Source: Candidatus Moraniibacteriota bacterium
Lineage (GTDB): Bacteria; Patescibacteriota; Minisyncoccia; Moranbacterales; UBA2206
Direction: 5' to 3'
Assembly (NCBI GenBank): GCA_030679995.1
Contig: JAUXSK010000004.1
Location: forward strand, 1-42,314
DNA length: 42,314 nucleotides
Shown: positions 16,486-24,433 of the stretch, piece by piece
How positions within the stretch are numbered: the stretch's first letter is position 1
How the letters are laid out: the number at the start of each line of letters is the position of its first letter
The notes under the pieces: generated by a model
What the model was told of the DNA's origin: nothing
Database searches by the model: none
What the model saw: only the letters and a program-made list of their open reading frames with translations
Program-made: the position numbers and the translations under genes

Positions 16486-16496
16486 ATTTTTTTGAG

Positions 16497-18299
16497 TTAG
16501 TATCTTAGCAAATATATCTTACCATAAACGACGACCTTCTTGTTTTCCGGAAGCTTGATTGCGGCATCATACATTTCCTGTTTTTCTCCAGTCACGATGT
16601 CGAGCATATTAGTTTTGATTTCATAATTCTTGATGGCGGTAAGTCTTTTGAACAGGCCGCTGGACTTGTAAAAATCCACTTTGTCATCCGGGATTATGAA
16701 ATAAATCGAGCTGAACTTTTCGTGGTCCAGCTTATCCAGGTCTTTGGGATTGAAAAAATAGACAGCTTGTTTGCCATAGAGGAAATTAAGCGGTCCGGTC
16801 ATCATCGACCAACCGTCGCCAGTGGCGTCCCGGTCGACCAGGATTAAATCGGAGTCTTTGAAATTCCCGCTGATTTCCTTGATTTGCGGTAAAAGATCCT
16901 TATTAGGTGAGATAGTCAGATAAGGAATGAATATCAACAAGTTGGTTGCCAGCATCAGAAAAATGAAGATATGGAAATAGACTCTTTTTTTAAAAAACCA
17001 ATCCAAAAACCAGACCGTATAGAGGATGCTGATGGGAACGATCGAAAAAACGAAACGGCGCAGCATCCAAGGATGGTCGCTGGAAATGCTCGGATGGATG
17101 AGATAGACGAAGGTCGGCAGGATGATGAGGAAGGGGACGATGATTTCAAAACGGCGATGTTTCAAAAGATAGATGAAGCCGATGATTCCGAACAGGATGA
17201 AATTGAAAATAGCATAAGCGAAGAGGACCTTGATGACATAAACGGTCGTTTCCAGGATTGAGACCGAAGCGGGCAATGAATAATCCTTGAGGCCGGAACC
17301 TAGCGAAATGAAGGGGCTAAGGATTCCTTTCAACATCAACATATATGATTGGGTATCCAGCACCAGGTTGAAAAAATAAAGCAGGATGAAACTGCCGAAC
17401 AGCAGCAGCAGTTTTTTGCCGATGACTACGAAGAGCAAATATTTCCAATCTTTGTATTTGATAAGCAATATGGCGATAATGATTGACAAGAAACCCAGGG
17501 CTTCCACGCGGGTGAAGACCAGGATAGAAAAAGCCGTGATGGAAGCAAGCAAATAGAAGCGTTTTTTATTGTGGGTAAATAGGACGAATTCATATAACCC
17601 GAACCAGGTGAGCATCAGCGCCAGGTTCTCGCTGAGCGTGAATTTGAAAAACCAGGAAAAGATGAAGGAGGTCAGGACCAGGAAAAGGGCGGCAAGGGCG
17701 GATTGGGCGCGCAGGTAATAGCGGGCGACCAGATAGAAAGAGAAAATGAAAATCAGGAAAGTCACGCTGTTGGCGATCACGAAGCCGTTGAGGCCGGCCA
17801 GAGAATAAAAAACTGCCAGCCAGGAAACATAACCCAGCGGGAATTGGGTCATCAATTCGCCTTTGGGTGTGTAGTTGAAGCCCGGAAAATTCAAAGCTTG
17901 ACCTGGACCATAAATCTGGAAGAATTCTTTTTCAGCCGGAAAGGAAAAAGTCAAACGGTGGTTTTGCGCCAGCTGGATAGCTGATTCGCTGAGCGTCCCC
18001 TGGTCGCGTCCGGAAAAGATGGTCGGGACGGTGTAATAGGAAAAGATGAAAATGCTTAAAAGCGACAGAAAAAAAACCAGGAAAAAGCGGTGGTTAATTT
18101 CGATTTTAGCCCGGTTGAAAGCGATCAGATAAACAAGGCCGATTCCGCCGAGAAATATGTAGGCGGCCAAAAATATGTTATAAAAAATTCCCAGGAGCGA
18201 TAAGGCCAAGCCGAGCCAGCCCAAACCAATCCAAAAAAGCACAAAGATTGTGAAGAGCTGATGTTTGTCCAAATTGACTTCAGGTATATTTAATCGCAT
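16497..18299 (-). CDS. polytopic GT-C-like (GT39/PMT-type) membrane protein
   Basis: About 600 residues with roughly eleven or twelve transmembrane helices followed by a C-terminal outer domain. The first outer loop has FSGRDQGTLSESAIQLA, an acidic loop in the place where lipid-phosphate-sugar-dependent GT-C enzymes keep their catalytic Asp. Such enzymes transfer sugar from polyprenyl phosphate on the outer face of the membrane. The track start (TTG 18335) falls inside the -35 element of the promoter, so ATG 18299 (MRLNIPEVNLD) is taken. That ATG lies seven or eight bases after the -10 TATAAT, implying a leaderless or nearly leaderless message. It heads the minus operon 18299-14778. Substrate unknown. 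Confidence 0.8.
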   Translation of the reverse strand: MRLNIPEVNLDKHQLFTIFVLFWIGLGWLGLALSLLGIFYNIFLAAYIFLGGIGLVYLIAFNRAKIEINHRFFLVFFLSLLSIFIFSYYTVPTIFSGRDQGTLSESAIQLAQNHRLTFSFPAEKEFFQIYGPGQALNFPGFNYTPKGELMTQFPLGYVSWLAVFYSLAGLNGFVIANSVTFLIFIFSFYLVARYYLRAQSALAALFLVLTSFIFSWFFKFTLSENLALMLTWFGLYEFVLFTHNKKRFYLLASITAFSILVFTRVEALGFLSIIIAILLIKYKDWKYLLFVVIGKKLLLLFGSFILLYFFNLVLDTQSYMLMLKGILSPFISLGSGLKDYSLPASVSILETTVYVIKVLFAYAIFNFILFGIIGFIYLLKHRRFEIIVPFLIILPTFVYLIHPSISSDHPWMLRRFVFSIVPISILYTVWFLDWFFKKRVYFHIFIFLMLATNLLIFIPYLTISPNKDLLPQIKEISGNFKDSDLILVDRDATGDGWSMMTGPLNFLYGKQAVYFFNPKDLDKLDHEKFSSIYFIIPDDKVDFYKSSGLFKRLTAIKNYEIKTNMLDIVTGEKQEMYDAAIKLPENKKVVVYGKIYLLRY

Positions 18300-18306
18300 T
18301 GTTTCA

Positions 18307-18335
18307 ATTATATAGACAAAGGGATATTTTGCCAA
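18307..18335 (-). promoter_or_regulatory. minus-strand promoter of the 18299-14778 operon
   Basis: Reading the minus strand: TTGGCA (18335-18330), 17-bp spacer, TATAAT (18312-18307), then TGAAACA and ATG 18299. The expected transcription start coincides with or immediately precedes the ATG. Its -35 overlaps the -35 of the plus-strand promoter. Confidence 0.78.
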
Positions 18336-18357
18336 ACCGGCTGGAATAGGATAGAAT
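18329..18357 (+). promoter_or_regulatory. plus-strand promoter of the DUF4012 gene
   Basis: TTGCCA (18329-18334), 17-bp spacer, TAGAAT (18352-18357). The start would be near 18364, 36 nt before ATG 18400. Its -35 uses the same TTGCCAA bases as the opposing promoter. Confidence 0.68.
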
Positions 18358-18399
18358 TCGGATAGATATTAAAAAATAATCAATTAACAAAAAGCACAT

Positions 18400-19845
18400 A
18401 TGTCTTTAGACAGAATGGGGTTGGACGGCAGGCGGATTGCTGGTGGCAAATCGAGATTTAAGGGTTTTTTTTCCAAGAGGAACATTGTCATAATGGTTTG
18501 GGTAGCCTTTTTTATTTTGGGAGGGTTTTTTGCCTATTCGTTCGTAAACAAGAACAAGCAACTATTGGTCATTGAGGCGCTCAATGTCGCCAGTAAGATT
18601 TCAGGCCTGTTGCCGATGGCGGCGGATGAAAAAAAGGAATTGGAAGTGGTCAATCAATTGGTCCAAAATATCACCAAAAAAGATGGGGTGACCAGGAATT
18701 TCCTGGTGATGCTTCAGAATAATATGGAGCTCCGCCCCGGTGGCGGCTTCTTGGGACAATATGCAATCATAAAAGTCAAGGACGGAGAGGCGGTTTCGGT
18801 TTTCGTGGAAGATGCCAACTTGTTGGACCAGAAGATTACCGCCAAAATAACGCCGCCCTATGCCTTGCAAAGGATGATGCAGATCAGGAAATGGAAATTC
18901 CGGGACTCCAATTTTTCTCCGGATTTTCCGACTAATGTGGACAAGGCGGAATATTTCTTGCGTCTGGCGGGCAGTCAAAGCAAATTTGACGGGGTGGTCG
19001 CGGTGAACTCGCAGGTGTTCAATGACATCCTGGAAATCACCGGGCCGGTTTCGGCTCCAGGCAGTTCAGTTGTTTTTGATAGCTCGAACGCCGCTTTGAA
19101 ACTTGAGGAAATCGTCGAGAAACCGTATTTGATGAATGAAAATCTTGATACGCAAAACAGGAAATGGATTATGAAAAAATTGGCGCCGGTAATCATCGAG
19201 AAGCTGGCCAATGCCGGCAATATCCAGAAGTTGGCGGAATTTTTCCACAATGAATTGAAAAACAAAAACATTATGCTGAATTTTTCCGATGCGGAACTCC
19301 AAGGCTTGGTTGAGAGCGTGTATTGGGATGGGAAAGTTTCTGAAAATTGGAATGGCGACTATCTGATGATGGTCGATGCCAATATGGGCGCGCTCAAAAC
19401 CGACTATTATATGCGCCGTTCGATGGAATATGGATTGGATCTGACGGGAGAGAAGCCGGTGGCGACGCTCAACATCCTCTATAAGAACACCGCGCCCTAT
19501 GGGGATTGGCGGACCAGCGATTACCATTCCTATCTGCGGGTATATGTCCCGGCCGGGGCGAAACTTTTGGAAAACAAGATGGTTTCACCCATCGGCGGCA
19601 CCGTCGATGAATTCGGCAAGACCGCCTTCGGCTTTATGTTGCACACGCTGATTGGTCAGGAAACAGCCGCGATGATAAAATATGAATTGCCGGTCAATTT
19701 CAGCGCGGATGAATACAAATTGTTGATCCAGAAGCAATCCGGCGTGGGAGATTTGCCGGTCAAAATCCGCATAAAAAGCAAAGAGGGTGAATTTGACCAG
19801 GAAAGCGTTTTGAAAGGCGACCTGAAATTCCAAATGAAAAAATAG
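18400..19845 (+). CDS. DUF4012 domain protein, membrane-anchored
   Basis: 481 residues. The basic N-terminus (about 1-28) is followed by one transmembrane helix (about 29-48) and a large outer domain. The outer domain carries the marks of DUF4012: FLVMLQNNMELRPGGGFLGQYA around residue 100 and KFRDSNFSPDFPTNVDKAEYF around 166-186. DUF4012 proteins are widespread in Patescibacteria and some other bacteria and often lie next to polysaccharide genes; their biochemical role is not established as far as I know. It starts from a promoter that is back-to-back with the GT-C operon promoter and is followed 43 bp later by a nucleotide-sugar epimerase, probably on the same transcript. Confidence 0.88.
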   Translation: MSLDRMGLDGRRIAGGKSRFKGFFSKRNIVIMVWVAFFILGGFFAYSFVNKNKQLLVIEALNVASKISGLLPMAADEKKELEVVNQLVQNITKKDGVTRNFLVMLQNNMELRPGGGFLGQYAIIKVKDGEAVSVFVEDANLLDQKITAKITPPYALQRMMQIRKWKFRDSNFSPDFPTNVDKAEYFLRLAGSQSKFDGVVAVNSQVFNDILEITGPVSAPGSSVVFDSSNAALKLEEIVEKPYLMNENLDTQNRKWIMKKLAPVIIEKLANAGNIQKLAEFFHNELKNKNIMLNFSDAELQGLVESVYWDGKVSENWNGDYLMMVDANMGALKTDYYMRRSMEYGLDLTGEKPVATLNILYKNTAPYGDWRTSDYHSYLRVYVPAGAKLLENKMVSPIGGTVDEFGKTAFGFMLHTLIGQETAAMIKYELPVNFSADEYKLLIQKQSGVGDLPVKIRIKSKEGEFDQESVLKGDLKFQMKK

Positions 19846-19888
19846 ACTGCAAAAACCAATCGATAATCAAATAATTTAAATAAACGGT

Positions 19889-20842
19889 ATGAAAATACTC
19901 ATTACGGGCGGTGCGGGCTTTATCGGCTCCAATCTGGCCAAGAAATTGATGGACCGGGGGGACCAAGTGGTGATGATCGATAATTTCAACGATTATTACG
20001 ATCCGCAACTGAAAAAGGACCGCATCAAAAAATATCTCAAGGGTTATAAGTTCAAGCTGTACAAAGGCGACATCCGCGACATCAAACTTTTGGAAAGGAT
20101 TTTTAAGACGGAAAAATTGGACAAGGTGATGAGTTTGGCGGCTTTGGCCGGCGTGCGGAATTCGCTATTGGACCCGCTCGGCTATGAAGATGTGAACATC
20201 AAAGGTACGCTAAATTTGTTGGAAATGTCGCGCAAATACAAAATTAAGAATTTCGTGTATGCTTCCTCATCTTCAGTTTATGGCAACAACAAAAAACAGC
20301 CGTTTTCGGAAACTGACAGCGTCGATACGCCGATTTCACCGTATGCGGCCACTAAGAAGGCCACAGAGCTTCTGGCGCACGTCTATAGCCACATTTACGG
20401 CCTGAACACCACGGGATTGCGCTATTTCACCGTCTATGGCCCATGGGGTCGGCCGGATATGGCTTTGTTCCTTTTCGCGGACGGGATCACCAAAGGCAAG
20501 CCGATCAATGTCTTCAATCGCGGCAAGATGAGCCGCAATTTCACCTACGTGGATGACATCGTTTCCGGCACCATCACCGTCATCGACGCCAACCTCAAAT
20601 GCGAAGTGATGAATATCGGCGGCGACCGGGAAGAAACCCTGATGCGCTATATCGAAGTCTTGGAAGAGAACCTGGGTAAGAAAGCCAAGAAAAAAATGTT
20701 GCCGATGCAACCGGGCGACGTGCCGTCAACTGTGGCCGATATCCGCAAACTCAGGAAGCTCGGCTGGAAGCCGACCACCCGCATCGAAGAAGGCATCAAG
20801 AATTTCGTGGAGTGGTATAAGGAATATTACAAAGTCGCGTAG
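19889..20842 (+). CDS. UDP-glucuronate 4-epimerase-like SDR
   Basis: An extended SDR of 317 residues that interconverts C4 epimers of a UDP-hexose, using bound NAD. The Rossmann motif TGGAGFIGS is at residues 7-15, then FNDYYDPQLKKDR, a loop typical of UDP-glucuronate 4-epimerases (LspL/Cap1J type), SSSSVYGNNKKQPF, the catalytic YAATK, and RYFTVYGPWGRPDMALF, again characteristic of that branch. No UDP-glucose 6-dehydrogenase is in the window, so the glucuronate substrate would come from elsewhere; UDP-glucose/galactose use cannot be excluded. It is closed by a strong terminator 30 bp downstream. Confidence 0.88.
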   Translation: MKILITGGAGFIGSNLAKKLMDRGDQVVMIDNFNDYYDPQLKKDRIKKYLKGYKFKLYKGDIRDIKLLERIFKTEKLDKVMSLAALAGVRNSLLDPLGYEDVNIKGTLNLLEMSRKYKIKNFVYASSSSVYGNNKKQPFSETDSVDTPISPYAATKKATELLAHVYSHIYGLNTTGLRYFTVYGPWGRPDMALFLFADGITKGKPINVFNRGKMSRNFTYVDDIVSGTITVIDANLKCEVMNIGGDREETLMRYIEVLEENLGKKAKKKMLPMQPGDVPSTVADIRKLRKLGWKPTTRIEEGIKNFVEWYKEYYKVA

Positions 20843-20871
20843 CGTCCCATCGGAATTATTTTCCGCAAAAC

Positions 20872-20905
20872 AAATCCGCAGGAATAAAAACCCTGCGGAT
20901 TTTTT
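20872..20905 (+). terminator. intrinsic terminator after the epimerase gene
   Basis: AAATCCGCAGG (20872-20882) pairs with CCTGCGGATTT (20892-20902), an 11-bp perfect stem with a 9-base loop running into a T-run ending at 20905. Confidence 0.92.
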
Positions 20906-20944
20906 GCAGATTAAAATTCGCGGATGTCGAGACGCGAGACTATA

Positions 20945-20973
20945 TTGTCAAAACGCGGATCATTGGTTATACT
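20945..20973 (+). promoter_or_regulatory. promoter of the mini-gene unit
   Basis: TTGTCA (20945-20950), 17-bp spacer, TATACT (20968-20973). The predicted start is at about 20980, exactly at the ATG of the 30-codon frame. It lies between two strong terminators. Confidence 0.72.
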
Positions 20974-20979
20974 TTGCAT

Positions 20980-21072
20980 ATGGAAAACAACGGAGATAAA
21001 AAAATGATGGAATGGTATTCCGTCCGGAAGAGTTATCCGGATGTTTTTGCTGGTTACTATGTGAAGCGATAA
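20980..21072 (+). CDS. orphan small protein of 22-30 residues with its own promoter and terminator
   Basis: A frame too short for the ORF track. From ATG 20980 it encodes 30 residues (MENNGDKKMMEWYSV...YYVKR), ending at TAA 21070. ATG 20980 coincides with the predicted transcription start and would be leaderless. ATG 21004 (MMEWYSV..., 22 residues) has GGAG eight bases upstream and may be the real start. The peptide is basic and aromatic-rich (Trp, four Tyr, Phe), with no membrane helix. It fills the space between a 17-bp-spaced promoter and a perfect intrinsic terminator whose stem begins at the stop codon, so the unit is complete. The alternative is a roughly 115-nt small RNA in which the frame is incidental. 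No family is recognised. Confidence 0.5.
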   Translation: MENNGDKKMMEWYSVRKSYPDVFAGYYVKR

Positions 21073-21096
21073 ATCGGGGATATGCCCCGATTTTTT
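21071..21096 (+). terminator. intrinsic terminator of the mini-gene unit
   Basis: AAATCGGGG (21071-21079) pairs perfectly with CCCCGATTT (21085-21093), loop ATATG, followed by continuing T-run to 21096. The stem starts within the stop codon of the small frame. Confidence 0.92.
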
Positions 21097-21148
21097 CTTT
21101 GGGATAAATACCAGTTAAAATTTAATTAAATTTAAAACGCGCAATTCC

Positions 21149-21174
21149 TTGCAAAATTCAGATGGATTTTGCAA
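21149..21174. repeat. inverted repeat upstream of the small membrane protein genes
   Basis: TTGCAAAAT (21149-21157) and ATTTTGCAA (21166-21174) form a perfect 9-bp inverted repeat with an 8-base centre. It lies 22 bp before ATG 21197. It could be an operator or a leader hairpin; there is no clear promoter with it. If the TTG at 21149 were the true start, the repeat would be coding. Confidence 0.45.
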
Positions 21175-21196
21175 AGAAGTCGCGACAATAAAGAGT

Positions 21197-21481
21197 ATGT
21201 TTTTTTCAAATCCGGCGGCAGATCTTGATTTCCTAATCTTTTTTTCGTTGGTAGCTCTGGCAATTTCGGCTGTCGTGTTTATCTTTGCCAAAAATAAATT
21301 TTTATCCTTGGTTTTGTTTTCGATATTGCTCAATTTTGTTTTTTATGGGAATGCTGGTTCAAGATTGTTCGATATTTATGACTTAAAATGGATAGTTAAA
21401 TTTACCTTAGGGTATTGGCCATACATAAACATCGCCCTTTTTGCGATTTTGGTAGCGGATTATATTAAAAATAAAAAATAA
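21197..21481 (+). CDS. small three-helix membrane protein
   Basis: About 94 residues from ATG 21197 (MFFSNPAADLDF), which is preferred over the track's TTG 21149 because the latter lies in an inverted repeat. There are three hydrophobic helices with a short lysine-rich C-terminus (VADYIKNKK). I do not recognise the family. The next gene ends similarly (WPIINLLLILVLIISHIRNKR here versus YWPYINIALFAILVADYIKNKK), so the two appear to be diverged paralogues. Both precede the surface lipase gene on the same strand. Confidence 0.62.
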   Translation: MFFSNPAADLDFLIFFSLVALAISAVVFIFAKNKFLSLVLFSILLNFVFYGNAGSRLFDIYDLKWIVKFTLGYWPYINIALFAILVADYIKNKK

Positions 21482-21540
21482 TAGTTAAAACAACGAAACG
21501 ATCCCGGAAAATTTTTTGGAGGGATTGTGGAAGCAAAAAA

Positions 21541-21834
21541 ATGGATAGCATAGGTTTGGGAAATGCGATGGTAAATACATTTTATTTAATTTTGTGGAGT
21601 ATATGTTTTTTAGGTGTGGCAATAATGATTAAGAAAAAAATATTCTTAGCTATTTTTGTTTGGGTGTCTTTGGTGAGTAATATTTTTTCCCATTATTTTT
21701 TTATGGGTAATTATCGATATTATACATACGTTTCTTATGATTTTATAAATAAAATATGGCCGATCATAAACCTCCTATTAATCTTAGTTTTGATAATAAG
21801 CCATATTAGAAATAAACGTGCCAAAAACAAATAA
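21541..21834 (+). CDS. small three-helix membrane protein, probable paralogue of the 21197 gene
   Basis: 97 residues with three hydrophobic helices and a basic tail (IRNKRAKNK). A GGAAG lies about nine bases before ATG 21541, and GGAGGG is further upstream. Its C-terminal third resembles that of the preceding gene. It overlaps the start of the lipase gene by 17 bp, so translation is probably coupled and the protein may act with the lipase at the membrane (inference). No family is recognised. Confidence 0.65.
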   Translation: MDSIGLGNAMVNTFYLILWSICFLGVAIMIKKKIFLAIFVWVSLVSNIFSHYFFMGNYRYYTYVSYDFINKIWPIINLLLILVLIISHIRNKRAKNK

Positions 21835-24367
21835 AAACAAACTGCTGGTATTTTTTTTGGCTCTTGGTTTGGTTTTTTCTTTTAGGAGCGCCAGTGCCAA
21901 AGAAACCATAAATATCGACACTGACACGACCTGGACCAAGGAAACTCCCAATCTGGTTTTTGACAAACCGGTGGTTATCGGAAGCGGAGCGACTTTGACT
22001 GTCGAAAAAGGCGTGAGGATAGTTTTTCAGGTGAATCCCGACCAGCCTTTTAATCCCGCGGGATTCGAGGTGCTTGACGGGAGATTGGTCGCAAACGGGA
22101 CGCGCGAAGAAAATATCGTATTCACTTCGCCGGACGACGGTTTCAATCTGCTGTTTAGGGATAACGATCAGACTTCTTTTTTGCGCTATGTGACGCTGGA
22201 AAACGGCGGTTTTATCCCGACCGTGGAAGGCAGCGGAGATTTAGTTCCGCGTTATCCGCTTTTTGAAATAGACGGCGGCAATATCCATATCGAAAATTCC
22301 AAATTCGCAAACAGCCGCTTCAAAGAAATGATCGTTGCGGATGTTCCGATTCAGGACGCGGAGGGGAACTATGTCTATGATGAAAATGACAATCTGGCAC
22401 AAGACAAGGCGCAGGCGGAAGTTATCAATTCCAATTTTTCCAACCAAACCGCAGTCGATTCCCAATTGGACTGCTGGGCCTATGACGAAAACACTGATGA
22501 GGATTATATCAATCAGGAATGCCTCAAGCGGGTGTATTTGAAGGATGATTGGTTTGGAGATGTTTTCGGGCCGACATTGGAGGATGATGATATCCAAAAG
22601 GGTTACTTGATTTCAGGTTTCCATTATTTGGATGCTTGGAAAACCAACATAGACATAATCAATCCGGTGGTGGTAATTCCTGGGATTATGGGTTCGGCCG
22701 AAGTCGATGGAATTTGGCAGATAGATCCGATTTTGCATATCTATGATGATTTGCTGGAATCTTTGGAGGAAAATGGTTACAGCCAAAATGAAAATCTTTT
22801 TGAATTTCCCTATGACTGGAGAAATAGTAATATTGATTCCGCTCAAAAATTACAAACAAAAATTGAAGCTATTCGGAAGCAAACCAAAATTTCAAAAGTC
22901 GATGTGGTGGCTCATTCTATGGGCGGGCTGGTGGCTAGGGCGTACATCGAGGGAGATGATTATGGAAATGACGTTGATAAAATGATAACACTAGGTACGC
23001 CGCATCACGGTTCGCCTGAATCATATCTAAAGTGGGAAGCGGGAGAGGGATTTTTTACTATGAATGAGGGACTGTTGAAACATCATTTCGAAATGGAGGC
23101 TTTGCATAGCGGATATATCAATGTTTTTGAGTATATCCAAGAAAGAATTCTTTCGGTGGGGGAATTGCTTCCCGACTATGATTATCTTTTTGATGTGTCA
23201 AAAAATTCTATGCGCAGTTATGCGGATAAATATCCGAGAAACGAATTTTTGGAAAAGTTGAATGCCAGCACTAATTTGGCAAAATTGGAAGGCGTTGATT
23301 TCACTAACATAGTTGGCGCTCTAGATGATATACAAAGCACGATTACCAGTTTAAGGGTCGTAGAAAGTGAAATCGAGGATCGTTGGGTGGATGGAATGCC
23401 GGAGAATTTTTATGATAATAAAACTGATAGAGGGTTGGTTAGTTATTATGGTGATGGTACGGTTCCGGAATCAAGCGCAGGTGGCATAGTGGCGGACAAT
23501 AAATTGGAATCCAAAGCGGCTCACAATGACCTTCCCACCGTTTCCCAATGTGCGATAGTCTCACTGCTTATACAAAAACAGGAATGCATCAGTGTAAACA
23601 AGACGCATATCCCGAACATCCTGATGTTCAATATTTTTTCTCCCATCGACATCCAAATCATCGCTCCGGACGGGAAAAGGGTTGGCAAGGATTTAGAGAC
23701 CGGAGAAATATACAATGAAATCGAAGGCGCCTACTATTCCGGTTATGGTACGGAAAATGAGTTTTTGACTATCCCCAATCCATTGGATGGAGAATATAAA
23801 GTTTTGACGCAAGGCACGGGAAACGGGGATTTCAAGATTGAAACGGTCAAAATTTCCGAGCAGGCGGATGGCTCGGCGCAGGAAGCAACAAAAGACCTGG
23901 TTGGAACGGCAGTTTCTGGCAGCCTTGATGAATTTACAGTCAACACCGCGGAGTTGGTAACGGTTGATGATGAAGATCAAGATGATTCCGATGCAGTTTC
24001 TGAATCTGAATCGTCCAGTGATTCCTCAGATGACGACGATTCATCCTCGGATTCTGATTCCTCAGATTCGAAAGAACATAATAATAATTCCTCTGCTGGT
24101 GACGGAGTGTCCGTTGCGATTGCTAACAGCCAGGGTTTTTCTGTTAATGACGGGCGGGATGTCGTTTCTAGCTATGCTTTGACACCGGAGGCTGGAAATG
24201 GCAATTGGTCTAATATTGGTGAAAATAACCAAAATAAAAAAGATGAAAAAGTTATTTTGTCTAATTGGGGGATAATTGAAATCATTAGTGGGATTTTTGT
24301 TGGGATTATTACGGTTTTCATCTTTCGCAAAAGACTGATGTTTATTTTGTCGAAAAAATGGTTTTAG
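21818..24367 (+). CDS. surface-anchored LCAT-like alpha/beta-hydrolase (lipase/acyltransferase)
   Basis: 849 residues starting at GTG 21818. A signal peptide lies at about 1-27 (cleavage after SASA), followed by a beta-helix-like region (about 28-175; VIGSGATLTVEKGVRIVF is typical). The hydrolase domain follows from about 285 (VVVIPGIMGSAEV) with the LCAT-type triad: Ser367 in VAHSMGG, Asp546 in GDGTVP and His569 in AAHNDLP. A beta-rich region is at about 615-700, an Asp/Ser-rich stalk at about 715-765, and a C-terminal transmembrane helix with a basic tail at 817-849. It should act outside the cell on lipid or acylated substrates, possibly of host or neighbour cells. The preceding gene overlaps it by 17 bp. 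The family call is good; the substrate is unknown. Confidence 0.86.
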   Translation: MPKTNKNKLLVFFLALGLVFSFRSASAKETINIDTDTTWTKETPNLVFDKPVVIGSGATLTVEKGVRIVFQVNPDQPFNPAGFEVLDGRLVANGTREENIVFTSPDDGFNLLFRDNDQTSFLRYVTLENGGFIPTVEGSGDLVPRYPLFEIDGGNIHIENSKFANSRFKEMIVADVPIQDAEGNYVYDENDNLAQDKAQAEVINSNFSNQTAVDSQLDCWAYDENTDEDYINQECLKRVYLKDDWFGDVFGPTLEDDDIQKGYLISGFHYLDAWKTNIDIINPVVVIPGIMGSAEVDGIWQIDPILHIYDDLLESLEENGYSQNENLFEFPYDWRNSNIDSAQKLQTKIEAIRKQTKISKVDVVAHSMGGLVARAYIEGDDYGNDVDKMITLGTPHHGSPESYLKWEAGEGFFTMNEGLLKHHFEMEALHSGYINVFEYIQERILSVGELLPDYDYLFDVSKNSMRSYADKYPRNEFLEKLNASTNLAKLEGVDFTNIVGALDDIQSTITSLRVVESEIEDRWVDGMPENFYDNKTDRGLVSYYGDGTVPESSAGGIVADNKLESKAAHNDLPTVSQCAIVSLLIQKQECISVNKTHIPNILMFNIFSPIDIQIIAPDGKRVGKDLETGEIYNEIEGAYYSGYGTENEFLTIPNPLDGEYKVLTQGTGNGDFKIETVKISEQADGSAQEATKDLVGTAVSGSLDEFTVNTAELVTVDDEDQDDSDAVSESESSSDSSDDDDSSSDSDSSDSKEHNNNSSAGDGVSVAIANSQGFSVNDGRDVVSSYALTPEAGNGNWSNIGENNQNKKDEKVILSNWGIIEIISGIFVGIITVFIFRKRLMFILSKKWF

Positions 24368-24392
24368 TCGGGTACTGGAATATCAACAAGCA

Positions 24393-24416
24393 AAATCCGA
24401 TCACAAAACCGGATTT
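24393..24416. terminator. weak hairpin between convergent genes
   Basis: AAATCCG (24393-24399) pairs with CGGATTT (24410-24416) with a 10-base loop, between the convergent lipase and 24434 genes. Short T tracts flank it on both strands (GGATTT on plus, GGATTTTG on minus), so it may be a weak bidirectional terminator. Confidence 0.4.
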
Positions 24417-24433
24417 CATGACGGATTGGAAAT

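Noticed and set aside
18299-18335. TTG start at 18335 for the GT-C-like gene
   Set aside because: The codons between it and ATG 18299 are the -35, spacer and -10 of the promoter, so this segment is not transcribed.
23961-24110. Asp/Ser-rich repeat tract and the SQY repeat as a CRISPR-like array
   Set aside because: They are coding low-complexity repeats without spacers; no CRISPR array or cas gene was found.
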